Numbered from the stretch's first letter, positions 39,572-51,359 are shown. The stretch: DNA of 64,000 nt from Thermomonas alba (GCF_022419205.1 NZ_JAJOZU010000005.1:217681-281680); one strand, 5' to 3'. The notes: generated by a model from the letters alone, not told the origin. Numbers and translations: made by a program.

Positions 39572-41454
39572 ACGCGCATGCCGATCGCTCCGTCCTGACC
39601 CCCGTGGCGGGGGCTGCGCTCGGGCTGGGCCTCCTGTTCATGACCCAGGCCTATTTCGGGATCGATCATGATTCCGTGCTGTACCTGGGCGAGGCCTTGC
39701 GTCTGCGCCTGCCGGACATCCTCGATCACGATCTGTTCTTCGCGCACGGCAGCCAGGGCCGCTATACCGCCTTTCCGCACCTGGTGGCAGCGCTCCTGGC
39801 CGCTGGAGCAGATGCATCTCAGCTATTCATGGCCGGCACGATTCTCGGCCTGCTGCTGTTCGCCGCAACCAGCTGGTTGGCATTGCGCGCGCTCCTGCCC
39901 CCTGGCCAGCGCTGGCTGCCCTGGCTGGCGCTGCTATGTCTGCCGACTGCCTACGGGGCCTATCGGATCTTCGGCTACGGCGAACCCTTCTTCACCCCGC
40001 GGGGGTATGCCGAATCGCTGTGCCTGCTGGCGCTGGCGCTGCTGACTCGACAACGCCTGCGGACCGCGGCGGCCTGCCTGCTGGCCGCCGGACTGCTGCA
40101 CCCGCTGCAGGCGCTGGGCGCAGCACTCGTATTCTGGCTATGGCTGGCCCTGGCGGACCGCCGCTGGCTGCACGCGCTCTGGCTGGCACCGATCCCATTC
40201 GTACTCGGGCTAGCGGGGATTGCCCCTTTCGATGGGCTGCTGCATCCACTCGACGCGGCTACCTACAAACTGGCCTACCAGTTCAGCCGGCATCTGTTCG
40301 TCGGTGGCTGGCGCGCCGAGGATTTCCAGACCCTGGCATTCGATCTTTTGGTGCTGCTGCACGTGGCGCGTACGCAACCGCCTCCGCTGCGCCGCTGGAG
40401 CCTGGCGGCCGCGATCGCCATGCCGCTGGCCTTGGCGACCAGCTATGTCTTGGCAGATGTGCTGCGGCTGGCGCTGCCGGCCGGTCTGCAGCTCTGGCGC
40501 GCCCACTGGCTGGCGCACTGGCTGGCGATGGCCTCTGTGGGCGCACTGATCCAGCGCGACCTGAGCGCACGCGACACGCCGCGCCTGCTGCTTCTGGCGC
40601 TGGTCGTGACTCTCGCCTACGGTCGCCCGGGCTGGGCATGGATGCCGTTCGGGCTGCTCTACGTTTTCTGGCCACACCTCCAGCCTCGCCTGCGCCCTGC
40701 CCTGCAGCGGCTCGTCGGCGCCGGCTGCCTGCTCGCCGTGCTTCTGTTTTTCCTGGATTACATCGCGGGGGTGCATGCGGAGTTCGTGAAGGCGCACCGG
40801 CAACTGGCTCAAGTGCCTTTCGATCGCGCGTTTTTCACATTTCCTGCCTTGACCTTGACATTGGCCCTGGCGGGAAGCGCGCTATGGCAGCGCGCCGCGC
40901 GCGCGGGCCGACTCGTCCTGCTGGGCCTGCTGCTGCCCTTCTGCGCTTATGCCGGGCTGCGCTGGGACGCCCGGCCAGCCCTGTACAAAGCGCTGGAAGC
41001 GCATCCCTTCCGGCCGGGCCTGTTCGGAGTGCCGCTGCCCGAGCACGCGCAGGTGTACTGGGAACGTGCCAGTTCAGTCGCCAACTGGCTGGTCATCAAC
41101 CGGGCCGATTACTACAGCCCGCAGCAGCTCAGCGGGCTGGTATTCAGCCCGGGGGCGGCAGCCGATGCACGTGCCCGCATGGACCGCCTGCGCCCCCTGC
41201 GCCAGGACGTGCAGAAATGCCTGGATGCTCCCGCGACGTCCGCCGTACCGGAGGCCAAGGCGCCGTGCCGGATTTCCTCGGCGGCGCTGCGCGCGGTCTG
41301 TGCGCCAGGGACTTCCGCCGCGCCCGCGCCGGATTATCTGATCCTGCCCTATCGCCAGTCGCCGCCCGCGCTGGGGCAGTGGACCGTGCGGCTCGGATTG
41401 GCGGAGGAACCCACCCGCACCTACTACCTGTACGACTGCCGCGACCTGCGCTGA
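39568..41454 (+). CDS. Large polytopic membrane protein, tandem paralogue B (GT-C-like, unknown function)
   Basis: 628 residues, same architecture as the preceding protein. The first periplasmic loop has IDHDSVLYLG and LRLPDILDHDLFFAHGSQGRY, many helices follow, and the C-terminal periplasmic domain has LFGVPLPEHAQVYWER and cysteine pairs (QKCLDAP, APCRISS, RAVCAPG, YDCRDLR). Starts in an ATGA overlap with paralogue A and is the last gene of the island, 116 nt before pilB. Tandem duplication followed by divergence suggests related enzymes acting on different acceptors or donors. Confidence 0.78.
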   Translation: MNAHADRSVLTPVAGAALGLGLLFMTQAYFGIDHDSVLYLGEALRLRLPDILDHDLFFAHGSQGRYTAFPHLVAALLAAGADASQLFMAGTILGLLLFAATSWLALRALLPPGQRWLPWLALLCLPTAYGAYRIFGYGEPFFTPRGYAESLCLLALALLTRQRLRTAAACLLAAGLLHPLQALGAALVFWLWLALADRRWLHALWLAPIPFVLGLAGIAPFDGLLHPLDAATYKLAYQFSRHLFVGGWRAEDFQTLAFDLLVLLHVARTQPPPLRRWSLAAAIAMPLALATSYVLADVLRLALPAGLQLWRAHWLAHWLAMASVGALIQRDLSARDTPRLLLLALVVTLAYGRPGWAWMPFGLLYVFWPHLQPRLRPALQRLVGAGCLLAVLLFFLDYIAGVHAEFVKAHRQLAQVPFDRAFFTFPALTLTLALAGSALWQRAARAGRLVLLGLLLPFCAYAGLRWDARPALYKALEAHPFRPGLFGVPLPEHAQVYWERASSVANWLVINRADYYSPQQLSGLVFSPGAAADARARMDRLRPLRQDVQKCLDAPATSAVPEAKAPCRISSAALRAVCAPGTSAAPAPDYLILPYRQSPPALGQWTVRLGLAEEPTRTYYLYDCRDLR

Positions 41455-41570
41455 TGCCCGCGCGGGCGATGCCCCATATCGCAAACGTTCCCCGTCACTC
41501 TGCAATCGCGTGCGGAAATCCCGGCGTTTACGCTAAAGTCCCGCCAATGCTGCGGGAGGGCTTCTGACCA

Positions 41571-43295
<1,725 letters not shown>

Positions 43296-43306
43296 AGGGG
43301 AGCCCC

Positions 43307-44575
43307 ATGTCCGCACGCAGAGCCGCGATCAACAAAGCCCGCGAGAAAGCCGAAACCCGCCGCCTGAACCCCCTGGAAGAGTTCGTCTGGCAGGGCCGTG
43401 ACCAGCGCGGCAAGATCATGAAAGGCGAGCAGCTGGCGCGCAACGCCAATCTGCTGCGTGCCGAGCTACGCAAGCAGGGCATCAACCCGATCATGGTCAA
43501 GCCCAAGCCGAAACCGCTGTTCGGCGGCGCGACCAAAAAGATCAGCTCGCGTGACATCGCCGTGTTCAGCCGCCAGATCGCCACCATGATGAAATCCGGC
43601 GTGCCGATCGTGCAGGCGCTGGAGATCATCGGCGGCGGCAACAAGAACCCGGCCATGAAGAAGATGGTCAACAGCCTGCGCAACGACATCGAGGGCGGTT
43701 CCTCGATCTACGAGGCCATGAGCCAGTTCCCGGTGCAGTTCGACGAGCTCTACCGCAACCTGGTGCGCGCCGGCGAGGCCTCGGGCGTGCTGGAGACGGT
43801 GCTGGAGACCATCGCCGACTACAAGGAAAACATCGAGAGCATCAAGGGCAAGATCAAGAAGGCGCTGTTCTATCCGGCGGCGGTGATCGCGGTGGCGATC
43901 ATCGTCTGCGCCGTGCTGATGATCTATGTGGTGCCGATCTTCAAGGAAACCTTCGCCGATTTCGGTGCCGACCTGCCGGCTTTCACCAACCTGGTATTCG
44001 GCATCTCCGACATCCTGGTGAAGTGGTTCTGGCTGATCGGCCTCATCGCCGCCGCCGGGATCGGCTTTTTCATCTTCAGCTACAAGCGCTCCGATCGCCT
44101 GCGCTATACCGTCGACCGGCTCATGCTCAAGCTGCCGGTGATCGGCAAGGTGCTGCACGAATCGGCGATCGCCCGCTTCGCCCGCACCCTGGCCGTCACC
44201 TTCAAGGCCGGCGTGCCGCTGGTGGAGGCGCTGGACAGCGTGGCCGGCGCCACCGGCAGCGTGGTGTACGAGCAGGCCGTACACAAGATGAAGGACGACG
44301 TCGCGGTGGGCTATCCGGTCAACGTGGCGATGAAGCAGGTCGGCCTGTTCCCGCACATGGTGGTGCAGATGACCGCGATCGGCGAGGAGGCCGGCGCTCT
44401 CGACTCGATGCTGTTCAAGGTGGCCGAGTTCTACGAGGAAGAGGTCAAGAACACGGTGGATGCCCTGTCCAGCCTGATCGAACCGATGGTGATGGTGGTG
44501 ATCGGCGGGCTGGTCGGCTCGATCGTCGTGGCCATGTACCTGCCGATCTTCAAGATCGCGATGACCGTGATGTAA
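43307..44575 (+). CDS. pilC: Type IV pilus inner-membrane platform protein PilC
   Basis: 422 residues. Two GspF domains (about 85-205 and 290-410) are separated and ended by membrane helices (about 187-210, 235-260 and 395-415). Conserved GspF segments are FSRQIATMMKSGVPIVQALEII and ARTLAVTFKAGVPLVEALDSV. PilC sits between PilB and PilM-P and is thought to move pilin into the fibre. The start MSARRAAINK at 43307 follows the pilB stop by 11 nt with a good GGGGAG. Confidence 0.96.
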   Translation: MSARRAAINKAREKAETRRLNPLEEFVWQGRDQRGKIMKGEQLARNANLLRAELRKQGINPIMVKPKPKPLFGGATKKISSRDIAVFSRQIATMMKSGVPIVQALEIIGGGNKNPAMKKMVNSLRNDIEGGSSIYEAMSQFPVQFDELYRNLVRAGEASGVLETVLETIADYKENIESIKGKIKKALFYPAAVIAVAIIVCAVLMIYVVPIFKETFADFGADLPAFTNLVFGISDILVKWFWLIGLIAAAGIGFFIFSYKRSDRLRYTVDRLMLKLPVIGKVLHESAIARFARTLAVTFKAGVPLVEALDSVAGATGSVVYEQAVHKMKDDVAVGYPVNVAMKQVGLFPHMVVQMTAIGEEAGALDSMLFKVAEFYEEEVKNTVDALSSLIEPMVMVVIGGLVGSIVVAMYLPIFKIAMTVM

Positions 44576-44595
44576 GCGCAGGGCACATACGGCAG

Positions 44596-45459
44596 ATGGC
44601 ATTTCTCGACGCGCACCCCGGCCTCGGCTATCCCGCTGCGGCCGGGCTCGGCCTGCTGGTGGGCAGCTTCCTCAACGTGGTGATCCTGCGCCTGCCGCGC
44701 CGGCTGGAATGGCAGTGGAAGCGCGAGGCGCGCGAGATCCTGGAGATCCCCGAACTCTACGAGCCGCCGCCGCCCGGCGTGGTGGTCGAGCGCTCGCATT
44801 GCCCGCATTGCGGCCATCAGCTGGCGTGGTACGAGAACATCCCGCTGCTGAGCTGGCTGGCCCTAGGCGGGCGCTGCCGCAGTTGCAAGACCCCGATCTC
44901 GCTGCAATACCCGCTGGTCGAACTGCTGACCGGGCTGCTGTTCCTGGCCTGCGTCTGGCGCTTCGGATTCGGCTGGAAGGGCTTTGGCGCGCTGCTGTTC
45001 ACCAGCTATCTGATCGCGCTGGCCGGGATCGACTTGCGCACGCGCCTGCTGCCCGACCAGCTCACCCTGCCGCTGCTGTGGCTGGGCCTGGTGGCGGCGA
45101 TGGAGCATCTGTACGTGCCGCTCAAGCCAGCCGTGCTGGGCGTGATGGCCGGCTATCTCAGCCTGTGGTCGGTGTACTGGGTGTTCAAGCAGCTCACCGG
45201 CAAAGAAGGCATGGGCCACGGCGATTTCAAGCTGCTGGCCGCGATCGGCGCCTGGACCGGGCTGGCCGGGGTGCTGCCGACGATCCTGCTGTCCTCGCTG
45301 GTCGGCGCGGTGGTCGGCTCGCTGTGGCTGCTCGCCCAGGGCCGCGACAAGGCCACTCCGATCCCGTTCGGTCCATATCTGGCCATCGCCGGCTGGATCA
45401 GCTTCATGTGGGGCCCTGACCTGGTGCGGCTGTACCTGCGCTGGGCCGGGCTGGCCTGA
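44596..45459 (+). CDS. pilD: Prepilin peptidase/N-methyltransferase PilD
   Basis: 287-residue inner-membrane aspartyl protease that cleaves the prepilin leader and methylates the new N-terminal Phe. The zinc-type tetracysteine is intact (C69, C72, C94, C97), as are both catalytic Asp motifs, GIDLRTRLLPDQ and MGHGDFKLLAA. About eight membrane helices. It should process both pilins in this window. Start at 44596, 20 nt after pilC, with a weak ribosome site. coaE follows after 15 nt, as in Pseudomonas. Confidence 0.96.
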   Translation: MAFLDAHPGLGYPAAAGLGLLVGSFLNVVILRLPRRLEWQWKREAREILEIPELYEPPPPGVVVERSHCPHCGHQLAWYENIPLLSWLALGGRCRSCKTPISLQYPLVELLTGLLFLACVWRFGFGWKGFGALLFTSYLIALAGIDLRTRLLPDQLTLPLLWLGLVAAMEHLYVPLKPAVLGVMAGYLSLWSVYWVFKQLTGKEGMGHGDFKLLAAIGAWTGLAGVLPTILLSSLVGAVVGSLWLLAQGRDKATPIPFGPYLAIAGWISFMWGPDLVRLYLRWAGLA

Positions 45460-45474
45460 CCCCTCGATATCCAG

Positions 45475-46086
45475 ATGAGCGCCTATGTGATCGGCCTGAC
45501 CGGCGGTGTTGCCTCCGGCAAGAGCCTTGCAGAATCGGCGTTTCAGGCGTTGGGAATCGTCGTGACGGATGCCGATGCCGCCGCGCGCGCGGCGCTGGCC
45601 GTAGGCAGCGCCGGGCTGGACGAGGTGGTGGCGGCGTTTGGTTCGGAGGTGCTCGCCGCGGACGGCAGCCTCGACCGTGCGGCGATGCGGCGGCGGATCT
45701 TCGCGGATGCCCAGGCCAAGCGCGTGCTCGAAGGCATCGTGCATCCGCGCGTGCGTGCCGCCCTGCACGCCGCCTGTCAGGCCGCCGCCAGCCCGTATGC
45801 GATCGCCTCGATTCCGCTGCTGGCCGAGGTCGGCGGTCGCAGCGCATACCCCTGGCTGCGCCGCATCCTGGTGATCGACGCCGACGAAACGACGCGCCTG
45901 GCGCGCCTGCAGGCGCGTGACGGTATCGACGCCGGGCTGGCCAGGCGCATGCTGGCGGCGCAGGCCAGCCGCGCGCAGCGGCTGGCGATCGCCGACGACG
46001 TGATCCGCAACGACGGCACGCCGGAAGCGTTGCTCGCGCAGGTCGCAGCGATGGATCGGCTATACCGGCGGCTGGCGGCAGCCTGA
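45475..46086 (+). CDS. coaE: Dephospho-CoA kinase
   Basis: 203-residue cytoplasmic kinase for the last step of coenzyme A synthesis. P-loop GLTGGVASGKS at residues 7-17, then the acceptor region DADAAARA. The lid region carries RLARLQARDGID, and IRNDGTPEAL is the usual end motif. Tightly linked to pilD (15-nt gap), a conserved but functionally unexplained linkage in gammaproteobacteria. Confidence 0.95.
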   Translation: MSAYVIGLTGGVASGKSLAESAFQALGIVVTDADAAARAALAVGSAGLDEVVAAFGSEVLAADGSLDRAAMRRRIFADAQAKRVLEGIVHPRVRAALHAACQAAASPYAIASIPLLAEVGGRSAYPWLRRILVIDADETTRLARLQARDGIDAGLARRMLAAQASRAQRLAIADDVIRNDGTPEALLAQVAAMDRLYRRLAAA

Positions 46087-46102
46087 GCGCACGCGCGCCG
46101 CT

Positions 46103-46504
46103 TCAGCCGGCTGCGCCCTCGAGCAGACGCTCGACCACCGGTCGATCCGCCGGCGGCATCGGGTAGTCCGGCAGCTTGTGCAGCGGCACCCAGGCCAGTG
46201 CCTGGCCCTCGGCACCGCGCGGCTTGCCACGGAAGCGCACCTCGCGCACGTCCAGCCGCACCCGCTTGCCGGGACTGTCGGCCTCCACGCAGGCGACCGG
46301 GGCGCCGACCTCGGCCTCGATCTCCAGTTCCTCGCGCAGCTCGCGCCGCAACGCATCCTCTGGGGTCTCTCCTGGCTCCACCTTGCCGCCGGGAAACTCC
46401 CACAGGCCGGCGAGGTCGCGCCCCTCGGTGCGCCGGGTCAGCAGGATCCGCCCGCGCGCATCGCGCAGCACCGCAGCTACCACGTGCACCGGCGCCGCGC
46501 TCAT
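46103..46504 (-). CDS. mutT: Nudix hydrolase, MutT-type 8-oxo-dGTP diphosphatase
   Basis: 133 residues. The Nudix box GX5EX7REUXEEXGU is complete, starting GGKVEPGETPEDAL and ending RELREELEI (about residues 36-57). The surrounding fold (VVAAVLRDARGRILLTRR at the N-terminus) is MutT-like, and MutT removes oxidised dGTP from the nucleotide pool. The start MSAAPVHVV was chosen by family length. A GTG 39 nt upstream would also fit. It follows secA on the same strand, the usual arrangement. Confidence 0.9.
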   Translation of the reverse strand: MSAAPVHVVAAVLRDARGRILLTRRTEGRDLAGLWEFPGGKVEPGETPEDALRRELREELEIEAEVGAPVACVEADSPGKRVRLDVREVRFRGKPRGAEGQALAWVPLHKLPDYPMPPADRPVVERLLEGAAG

Positions 46505-46573
46505 CCTTGCCGCCACCCGACTTGCCACCCGCGCTCCCGGCACGTCGCCGGGAGGATCGACAGAGCGTCTGGC

Positions 46574-49285
46574 TCAGGCCAGCTGTCCATGGCAGTGCTT
46601 GAACTTCTTGCCGCTGCCGCACGGGCACGGATCGTTGCGGCCGATCCGGCCGGAGGCGATCAGCTGCCGCAACTGGACTTCCGCCGCTTCCTCGTCGGCG
46701 CCAAGTCCGCCCGTGGCGGGATGCTGGAACTGCATCTGCCGCGCGACCGCCTCGGCGCGGGCGCGCTCCTGCGCCTCGGCCTCGGCCACCTCCTGCTCGC
46801 TGCGCACGCGAATGCGCGCCAGCAGCGAAATGACTTCGCGCTTGACCCGCTCCAGCAGTTCGGTGAACAGCTCGAACGCCTCCCGCTTGTATTCCTGCTT
46901 GGGCTGCTTCTGCGCATAGCCGCGCAGGTGGATGCCCTGGCGCAGGTAATCCATGCGCGCCAGATGCTCCTTCCAGTTCTGGTCGAGCACGTTCAGCATC
47001 ACGTGCTTTTCCAGCATGCGCATGGTCTCGCTGCCGATCTGCGCCTCCTTCTCGGCGAACAGCGCTGCCATCGCCTGCTGCACGAACTCCAGGATCTGCG
47101 CGGCATCCACCTCTTCGCGACCCTTGACGAATCCGACCAGATCCAGCTGCAGCCCGAACTCGGATGCCAGCTCCGCCTCCAGCCCGGGCAGATCCCACTG
47201 CTCGTCGATCGACTCCGGCGGCACGAAGCGGGCCACGGTATCCGCCACCACGTCATGGCGGATGCCGTCGATGTTGTCCTTGATGCTGTCGGCCTCCAGC
47301 AGCTCGTTGCGCTGCTGGTAGATGACCTTGCGCTGATCGTTGTTGACGTCGTCGAATTCCAGCAGATTCTTGCGGATGTCGAAGTTGTGCGCCTCGACCT
47401 TGCGCTGGGCATTGGCGATCTGGCGGGTCACCAGCGGCGACTCGATGATGTCGTCCTCTTTCAGGCCCATGCGCTCCATCACCTTCTTCACCCAGTCGGC
47501 GGCGAAGATGCGCATCAGGTTGTCTTCCAGCGACAGATAGAAGCGGCTCGATCCCGGATCGCCCTGGCGTCCGGAACGGCCGCGCAGCTGGTTGTCGATG
47601 CGGCGCGATTCGTGGCGTTCGGTGCCGATGATGTGCAGACCGCCGGCGGCGACCACCGCGTCGTGGCGCTGCTGCCATTCGGCCTTCACCCGCTCCTTCT
47701 CGGCGTCAGACGCCTCCGGCCCGAGCGCTGCCAGCTCGGCGTCCAGCGAACCGCCGAGCACGATGTCGGTGCCGCGGCCGGCCATGTTGGTAGCGATGGT
47801 CACCGCTCCCGGACGACCGGCCTGCGCCACGATGTGCGCCTCCCGCTCATGCTGCTTGGCATTGAGCACCTCGTGCGGAATGCCGAGCTGGCGCAGTTGC
47901 TCGCTCAAGAGCTCGGAGACCTCGATCGACGTGGTGCCGACCAGCACCGGCTGGCCGCGCGCGACGCAGTCCTGGATGTCGCGGATCACCGCGCGGTATT
48001 TGCCCGCCTTGTTGAGGAACACGAGATCGGAATGATCCTTGCGGATCATCGGGCGGTGGGTCGGGATCACCACCACTTCCAATCCATAGATGCTCTGGAA
48101 CTCGTAGGCCTCGGTATCGGCGGTGCCGGTCATGCCTGCGAGCTTTTTGTACATGCGGAACAGATTCTGGAACGTCACCGACGCCAGGGTCTGGTTCTCG
48201 CGCTGTACCGGCACCCGCTCCTTGGCCTCCACCGCCTGGTGCAGACCATCCGACCAGCGCCGCCCCGGCAGGGTACGACCGGTGAACTCATCGACGATGA
48301 TCACCTCGCCGTCGCGCACGATGTAATCGACGTCGCGCTGGTAGATCGCATGCGCGCGCAGGGCCGCATTGAGATGGTGCACCAGATGGATGTTGTGCGC
48401 GGCATACAGGCTCTCGTCTTCGCCCAACACGCCTGCCTGCCGCAGCAAGGCCTCGGCATGCTCCTGGCCGACTTCGGACAGATGCACCTGCTTCTGCTTC
48501 TCGTCCACCCAGTAGTCGCCCTCGGATTCCTCGGTCTCCTGGCGCACGAGCGACGGCACGATCGCATCCACCTTCACGTACAGCTCCGGCGATTCGTCGG
48601 CCGGGCCGGAGATGATCAGCGGAGTGCGTGCTTCGTCGATCAGGATCGAATCCACCTCGTCCACGATGGCGTAATGCAGACCGCGCTGGACGCGGTCTTC
48701 TTTGGCCAACGCCATGTTGTCGCGCAGGTAATCGAACCCGAATTCGTTGTTGGTGCCGTAGGTGATGTCGCAGGCATAGGCGGGGGCCTTGTCGGCGTGG
48801 TTCATGCCGGGATAGATCACCCCGACCGACAGCCCCAGCCAGTTGTAGAGCTTGCCCATCTGGGCCGCGTCGCGGCGGGCCAGATAGTCGTTCACGGTGA
48901 CGACATGCACGCCCTTGCCTTCCAGCGCGTTCAGATAAACCGCGAGGGTGGCGGTCAGGGTCTTGCCCTCGCCGGTGCGCATTTCGGCGATCTTGCCGTC
49001 GTGCAGCACCATGCCGCCGATCAGCTGCACGTCGAAATGGCGCATGCCGAACACGCGCACGGAGGCTTCGCGGCAGACCGCGAACGCTTCGGGCAGCAGC
49101 TTGTCGAGCGACTCGCCCTTGGCGATGCGGGCCTTGAACTCGGCGGTCTTGGCCTTCAGCGCCTCGTCGGAGAGCGCCTGCATCTGCGGTTCCAGCGCGT
49201 TGATCTTCTTGACCACGGCGCCGTACTGCTTGAGCAACCGTTCGTTGCGGCTGCCGAAAATACTGGTGAGCAAACTATTGAGCAT
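46574..49285 (-). CDS. secA: Preprotein translocase ATPase SecA
   Basis: 903-residue motor that drives precursor proteins through SecYEG. Walker A in [15 protein letters not shown], Walker B/DEAD region in [16 protein letters not shown], then the preprotein cross-linking domain, NBD2 with [14 protein letters not shown], and the C-terminal zinc motif [14 protein letters not shown] needed for SecB binding. The start [16 protein letters not shown] is the family N-terminus. Longer in-frame readings upstream are non-coding. Confidence 0.98.
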   Translation of the reverse strand: MLNSLLTSIFGSRNERLLKQYGAVVKKINALEPQMQALSDEALKAKTAEFKARIAKGESLDKLLPEAFAVCREASVRVFGMRHFDVQLIGGMVLHDGKIAEMRTGEGKTLTATLAVYLNALEGKGVHVVTVNDYLARRDAAQMGKLYNWLGLSVGVIYPGMNHADKAPAYACDITYGTNNEFGFDYLRDNMALAKEDRVQRGLHYAIVDEVDSILIDEARTPLIISGPADESPELYVKVDAIVPSLVRQETEESEGDYWVDEKQKQVHLSEVGQEHAEALLRQAGVLGEDESLYAAHNIHLVHHLNAALRAHAIYQRDVDYIVRDGEVIIVDEFTGRTLPGRRWSDGLHQAVEAKERVPVQRENQTLASVTFQNLFRMYKKLAGMTGTADTEAYEFQSIYGLEVVVIPTHRPMIRKDHSDLVFLNKAGKYRAVIRDIQDCVARGQPVLVGTTSIEVSELLSEQLRQLGIPHEVLNAKQHEREAHIVAQAGRPGAVTIATNMAGRGTDIVLGGSLDAELAALGPEASDAEKERVKAEWQQRHDAVVAAGGLHIIGTERHESRRIDNQLRGRSGRQGDPGSSRFYLSLEDNLMRIFAADWVKKVMERMGLKEDDIIESPLVTRQIANAQRKVEAHNFDIRKNLLEFDDVNNDQRKVIYQQRNELLEADSIKDNIDGIRHDVVADTVARFVPPESIDEQWDLPGLEAELASEFGLQLDLVGFVKGREEVDAAQILEFVQQAMAALFAEKEAQIGSETMRMLEKHVMLNVLDQNWKEHLARMDYLRQGIHLRGYAQKQPKQEYKREAFELFTELLERVKREVISLLARIRVRSEQEVAEAEAQERARAEAVARQMQFQHPATGGLGADEEAAEVQLRQLIASGRIGRNDPCPCGSGKKFKHCHGQLA

Positions 49286-49430
49286 CGGTGGGGCAATCCC
49301 TGCGGGATGGGCGCCTGCGGCGCGGCATCGTAGATGTGGACGGCAATGCGCCCGACCGCGGCAAGCCCGGCGATCGGGAATCTTCAAGTTTAGCGGGTCG
49401 CGGCCTGCCGTGTCGGCGCACCCAGCGTCG

Positions 49431-49844
49431 TCAGGCGGCGACCGGCCCGTGCCGCGCCAGCGCCGCGTTGTGGCCGAACAACGTGCGCGGATCGCGCACG
49501 ACCCCCTCCTGCCAGTCGCGGGCGCCGCCCGCGCCACCGGCAGGCTGCACGCAACGCTCATTCGGCAATCGCGCAAGCGCCCGGCTCGCCGCTGAGGTCT
49601 GGCCCTGCCCGCACGCCTGCACCCTGCGCTGCGGCGGACTATGCACGCCGGCGGCGGTGACCGCCGCTGCCTGCATGCTCTGGACCCAACCGCCTCCGCC
49701 GCGCACCCCCGCACCGCACAGCATGCCAGCGCCGAGCAACAGCGCCAGCGCGGCCCATGGCCGCTGCCAGATCCAGCCCGGCAGACCCCAAGCCTGCGCG
49801 AATGCGCGGCGCGGAGTATCGTGTGCCTGGTTCGTTCTGGTCAT
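49431..49844 (-). CDS. Small single-pass membrane protein, hypothetical
   Basis: 137 residues starting [10 protein letters not shown]. One transmembrane helix (about 28-46, [19 protein letters not shown]) is followed by an Ala/Gly/Gln-rich, low-complexity tail without recognisable domains. In related genomes I would expect an M23-family peptidase gene at this spot next to secA. No M23 metal motif is present, so this may be a degraded or truncated remnant with the same N-terminal anchor. Its start is only 6 nt from the divergent DUF721 start, leaving almost no room for promoters. Coding status is uncertain. Confidence 0.4.
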   Translation of the reverse strand: MTRTNQAHDTPRRAFAQAWGLPGWIWQRPWAALALLLGAGMLCGAGVRGGGGWVQSMQAAAVTAAGVHSPPQRRVQACGQGQTSAASRALARLPNERCVQPAGGAGGARDWQEGVVRDPRTLFGHNAALARHGPVAA

Positions 49845-49850
49845 GCCGGC

Positions 49851-50345
49851 ATGCCCCTTTCCCGCTCCTCGCCCAGCCCCGCCGCGCGCACCGCGCTGGA
49901 AGTGCTGCTGACCGGCGCCTCCAGCCGGGACACCCTGCGCCGCGCGCAATGGCTGCGCGCGCTGGACCAGCTGCTGCGGCCACATCTGCCCGCAGATCTG
50001 GCGCCGCACGTGCGCCTGGCCAACGTGCGCGGGCGGCGGCTGGTGCTCCTGACAGACACCGCCGCCTGGCACACCCGACTGCGCATGGTCACGCCCACAC
50101 TGATCGCCGCGGCGCGCGCGCTCGGGGTGGAGGTGGATGCGATCAGCATCAAGGTGAGTCCGCCGCCGCAGCTGCCTCCGGCGGCGCCCGCCGCACGCGT
50201 CTCGCCAGCCACCCGCTCCGGCCTGCAGGCCGCGTTGGCCCTGCTGCGCGCGATCGATCCGCCAGAACGCCGGATGTCTGCCGAACGGGCCGCAGCGGCT
50301 CGCGACGCCCCTCCAGCCGCGAGCAACCCCGCCGAAAAATCGTGA
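49851..50345 (+). CDS. DUF721/DciA-like protein
   Basis: 164 residues. The N-terminal half (LRRAQWLRALDQLLRPHLPADLAPHVRLANVRGRRLVLLTDTAAW) has the DUF721 pattern, a KH-like fold with the HTRLRMVTPTLI segment typical of the family. DciA proteins recruit and load replicative helicase DnaB in bacteria lacking DnaC. The C-terminal Pro/Ala/Ser tail is disordered. Start at ATG 49851 without a good ribosome site. GTG 49821, preceded by GGAG, is an alternative. Converges on lpxC. Confidence 0.72.
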   Translation: MPLSRSSPSPAARTALEVLLTGASSRDTLRRAQWLRALDQLLRPHLPADLAPHVRLANVRGRRLVLLTDTAAWHTRLRMVTPTLIAAARALGVEVDAISIKVSPPPQLPPAAPAARVSPATRSGLQAALALLRAIDPPERRMSAERAAAARDAPPAASNPAEKS

Positions 50346-50441
50346 TGGCCGCGCACGCAGGCAGCATGTCTCGACGGGCTCATCGGCCGCCCCACGGGTG
50401 GTGGTCGGGCCTGCGAGGCGTTGCCGCGGCCGGCCTTCGCC

Positions 50442-51359
50442 TCACGCGCTCGCTGGCGCCAGGGCCAGCCCATACCCCGGCGCTGCCTGCGCCGGGTCGG
50501 TGAAACTCACTTCCTCCCAGGCCTCGGCATCGGCCAGCAGCGTGCGCACCAGCTGGTTGTTCAGCGCGTGCCCAGACTTGTAGCCCTGATAGGCGCCGAG
50601 GATGGGATGCCCGGCCAGGTAGAGATCGCCCACCGCGTCGAGGATTTTGTGGCGCACGAACTCATCCGCGTAGCGCAGGCCGTCCTCGTTCAGCACCCGG
50701 AAGTCGTCCAGCACGATGGCATTGTCCATCGAGCCGCCCAGCCCCAGGTTGCGCTCGCGCATGTATTCGAGGTCGCGCATGAAGCCGAAGGTGCGCGCGC
50801 GGCTGACCTCGTGGATATAGTTGCCGGTGGAGAAGTCCAGGGTGGCGCGCGACAGTGCCTCCGGGATGGCCGGATGGTCGAACTTGACCGTGAACTCGAG
50901 GCGAAAGCCGTCGTATGGCTCGAAGCGGGCGAACTTGTCGCCATCGCGCACCTCGACCGGCTTGCGAATACGCAGGAAGCGCTTGGGCGCATCCTGCTCG
51001 AGGATCCCGGCGGATTCCAGCAGGAACACGAACGGCCCGGCCGAACCGTCCATGATCGGCACCTCCGGCGCGGTCAGCTCGACGTAGGCGTTGTCGATGC
51101 CCAGCCCGGCCAACGCCGAGAGCAGATGCTCCACCGTCTGCACCTTGGCGCCGTCGCGGCTCAAGCCGGTGCACAACGTGGTCTCGGTCACCAGGGTGGC
51201 GCGCGCGGGGATCTCCACCACCGGCTGCAGATCGACCCGGCGAAATACGATGCCGGTCTCCACCGGCGCCGGACGCAGCGTCAGGAAGACTTTTTGGCCG
51301 CCGTGCAGGCCTACGCCAGTGGCGCGGATGACGTTCTTGAGGGTGCGCTGGCGTAACAT
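50442..51359 (-). CDS. lpxC: UDP-3-O-acyl-N-acetylglucosamine deacetylase
   Basis: 305-residue Zn-dependent enzyme catalysing the committed step of lipid A synthesis in the cytoplasm. Zinc-ligand His residues lie in [10 protein letters not shown] and in [11 protein letters not shown], with the acid/base region in [17 protein letters not shown]. Motifs TGVGLHGG and [10 protein letters not shown] are intact. Located just after ftsZ in the division cluster, the standard place, with a 200-nt spacer containing two hairpins. Confidence 0.97.
   Translation of the reverse strand: MLRQRTLKNVIRATGVGLHGGQKVFLTLRPAPVETGIVFRRVDLQPVVEIPARATLVTETTLCTGLSRDGAKVQTVEHLLSALAGLGIDNAYVELTAPEVPIMDGSAGPFVFLLESAGILEQDAPKRFLRIRKPVEVRDGDKFARFEPYDGFRLEFTVKFDHPAIPEALSRATLDFSTGNYIHEVSRARTFGFMRDLEYMRERNLGLGGSMDNAIVLDDFRVLNEDGLRYADEFVRHKILDAVGDLYLAGHPILGAYQGYKSGHALNNQLVRTLLADAEAWEEVSFTDPAQAAPGYGLALAPASA

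Noticed and set aside
46178-49333. 1051-codon open frame on the plus strand
   Set aside because: Antisense to mutT and secA. The composition (His, Asp, Arg and Leu rich) is typical of the complement of GC-rich genes and there are no motifs.
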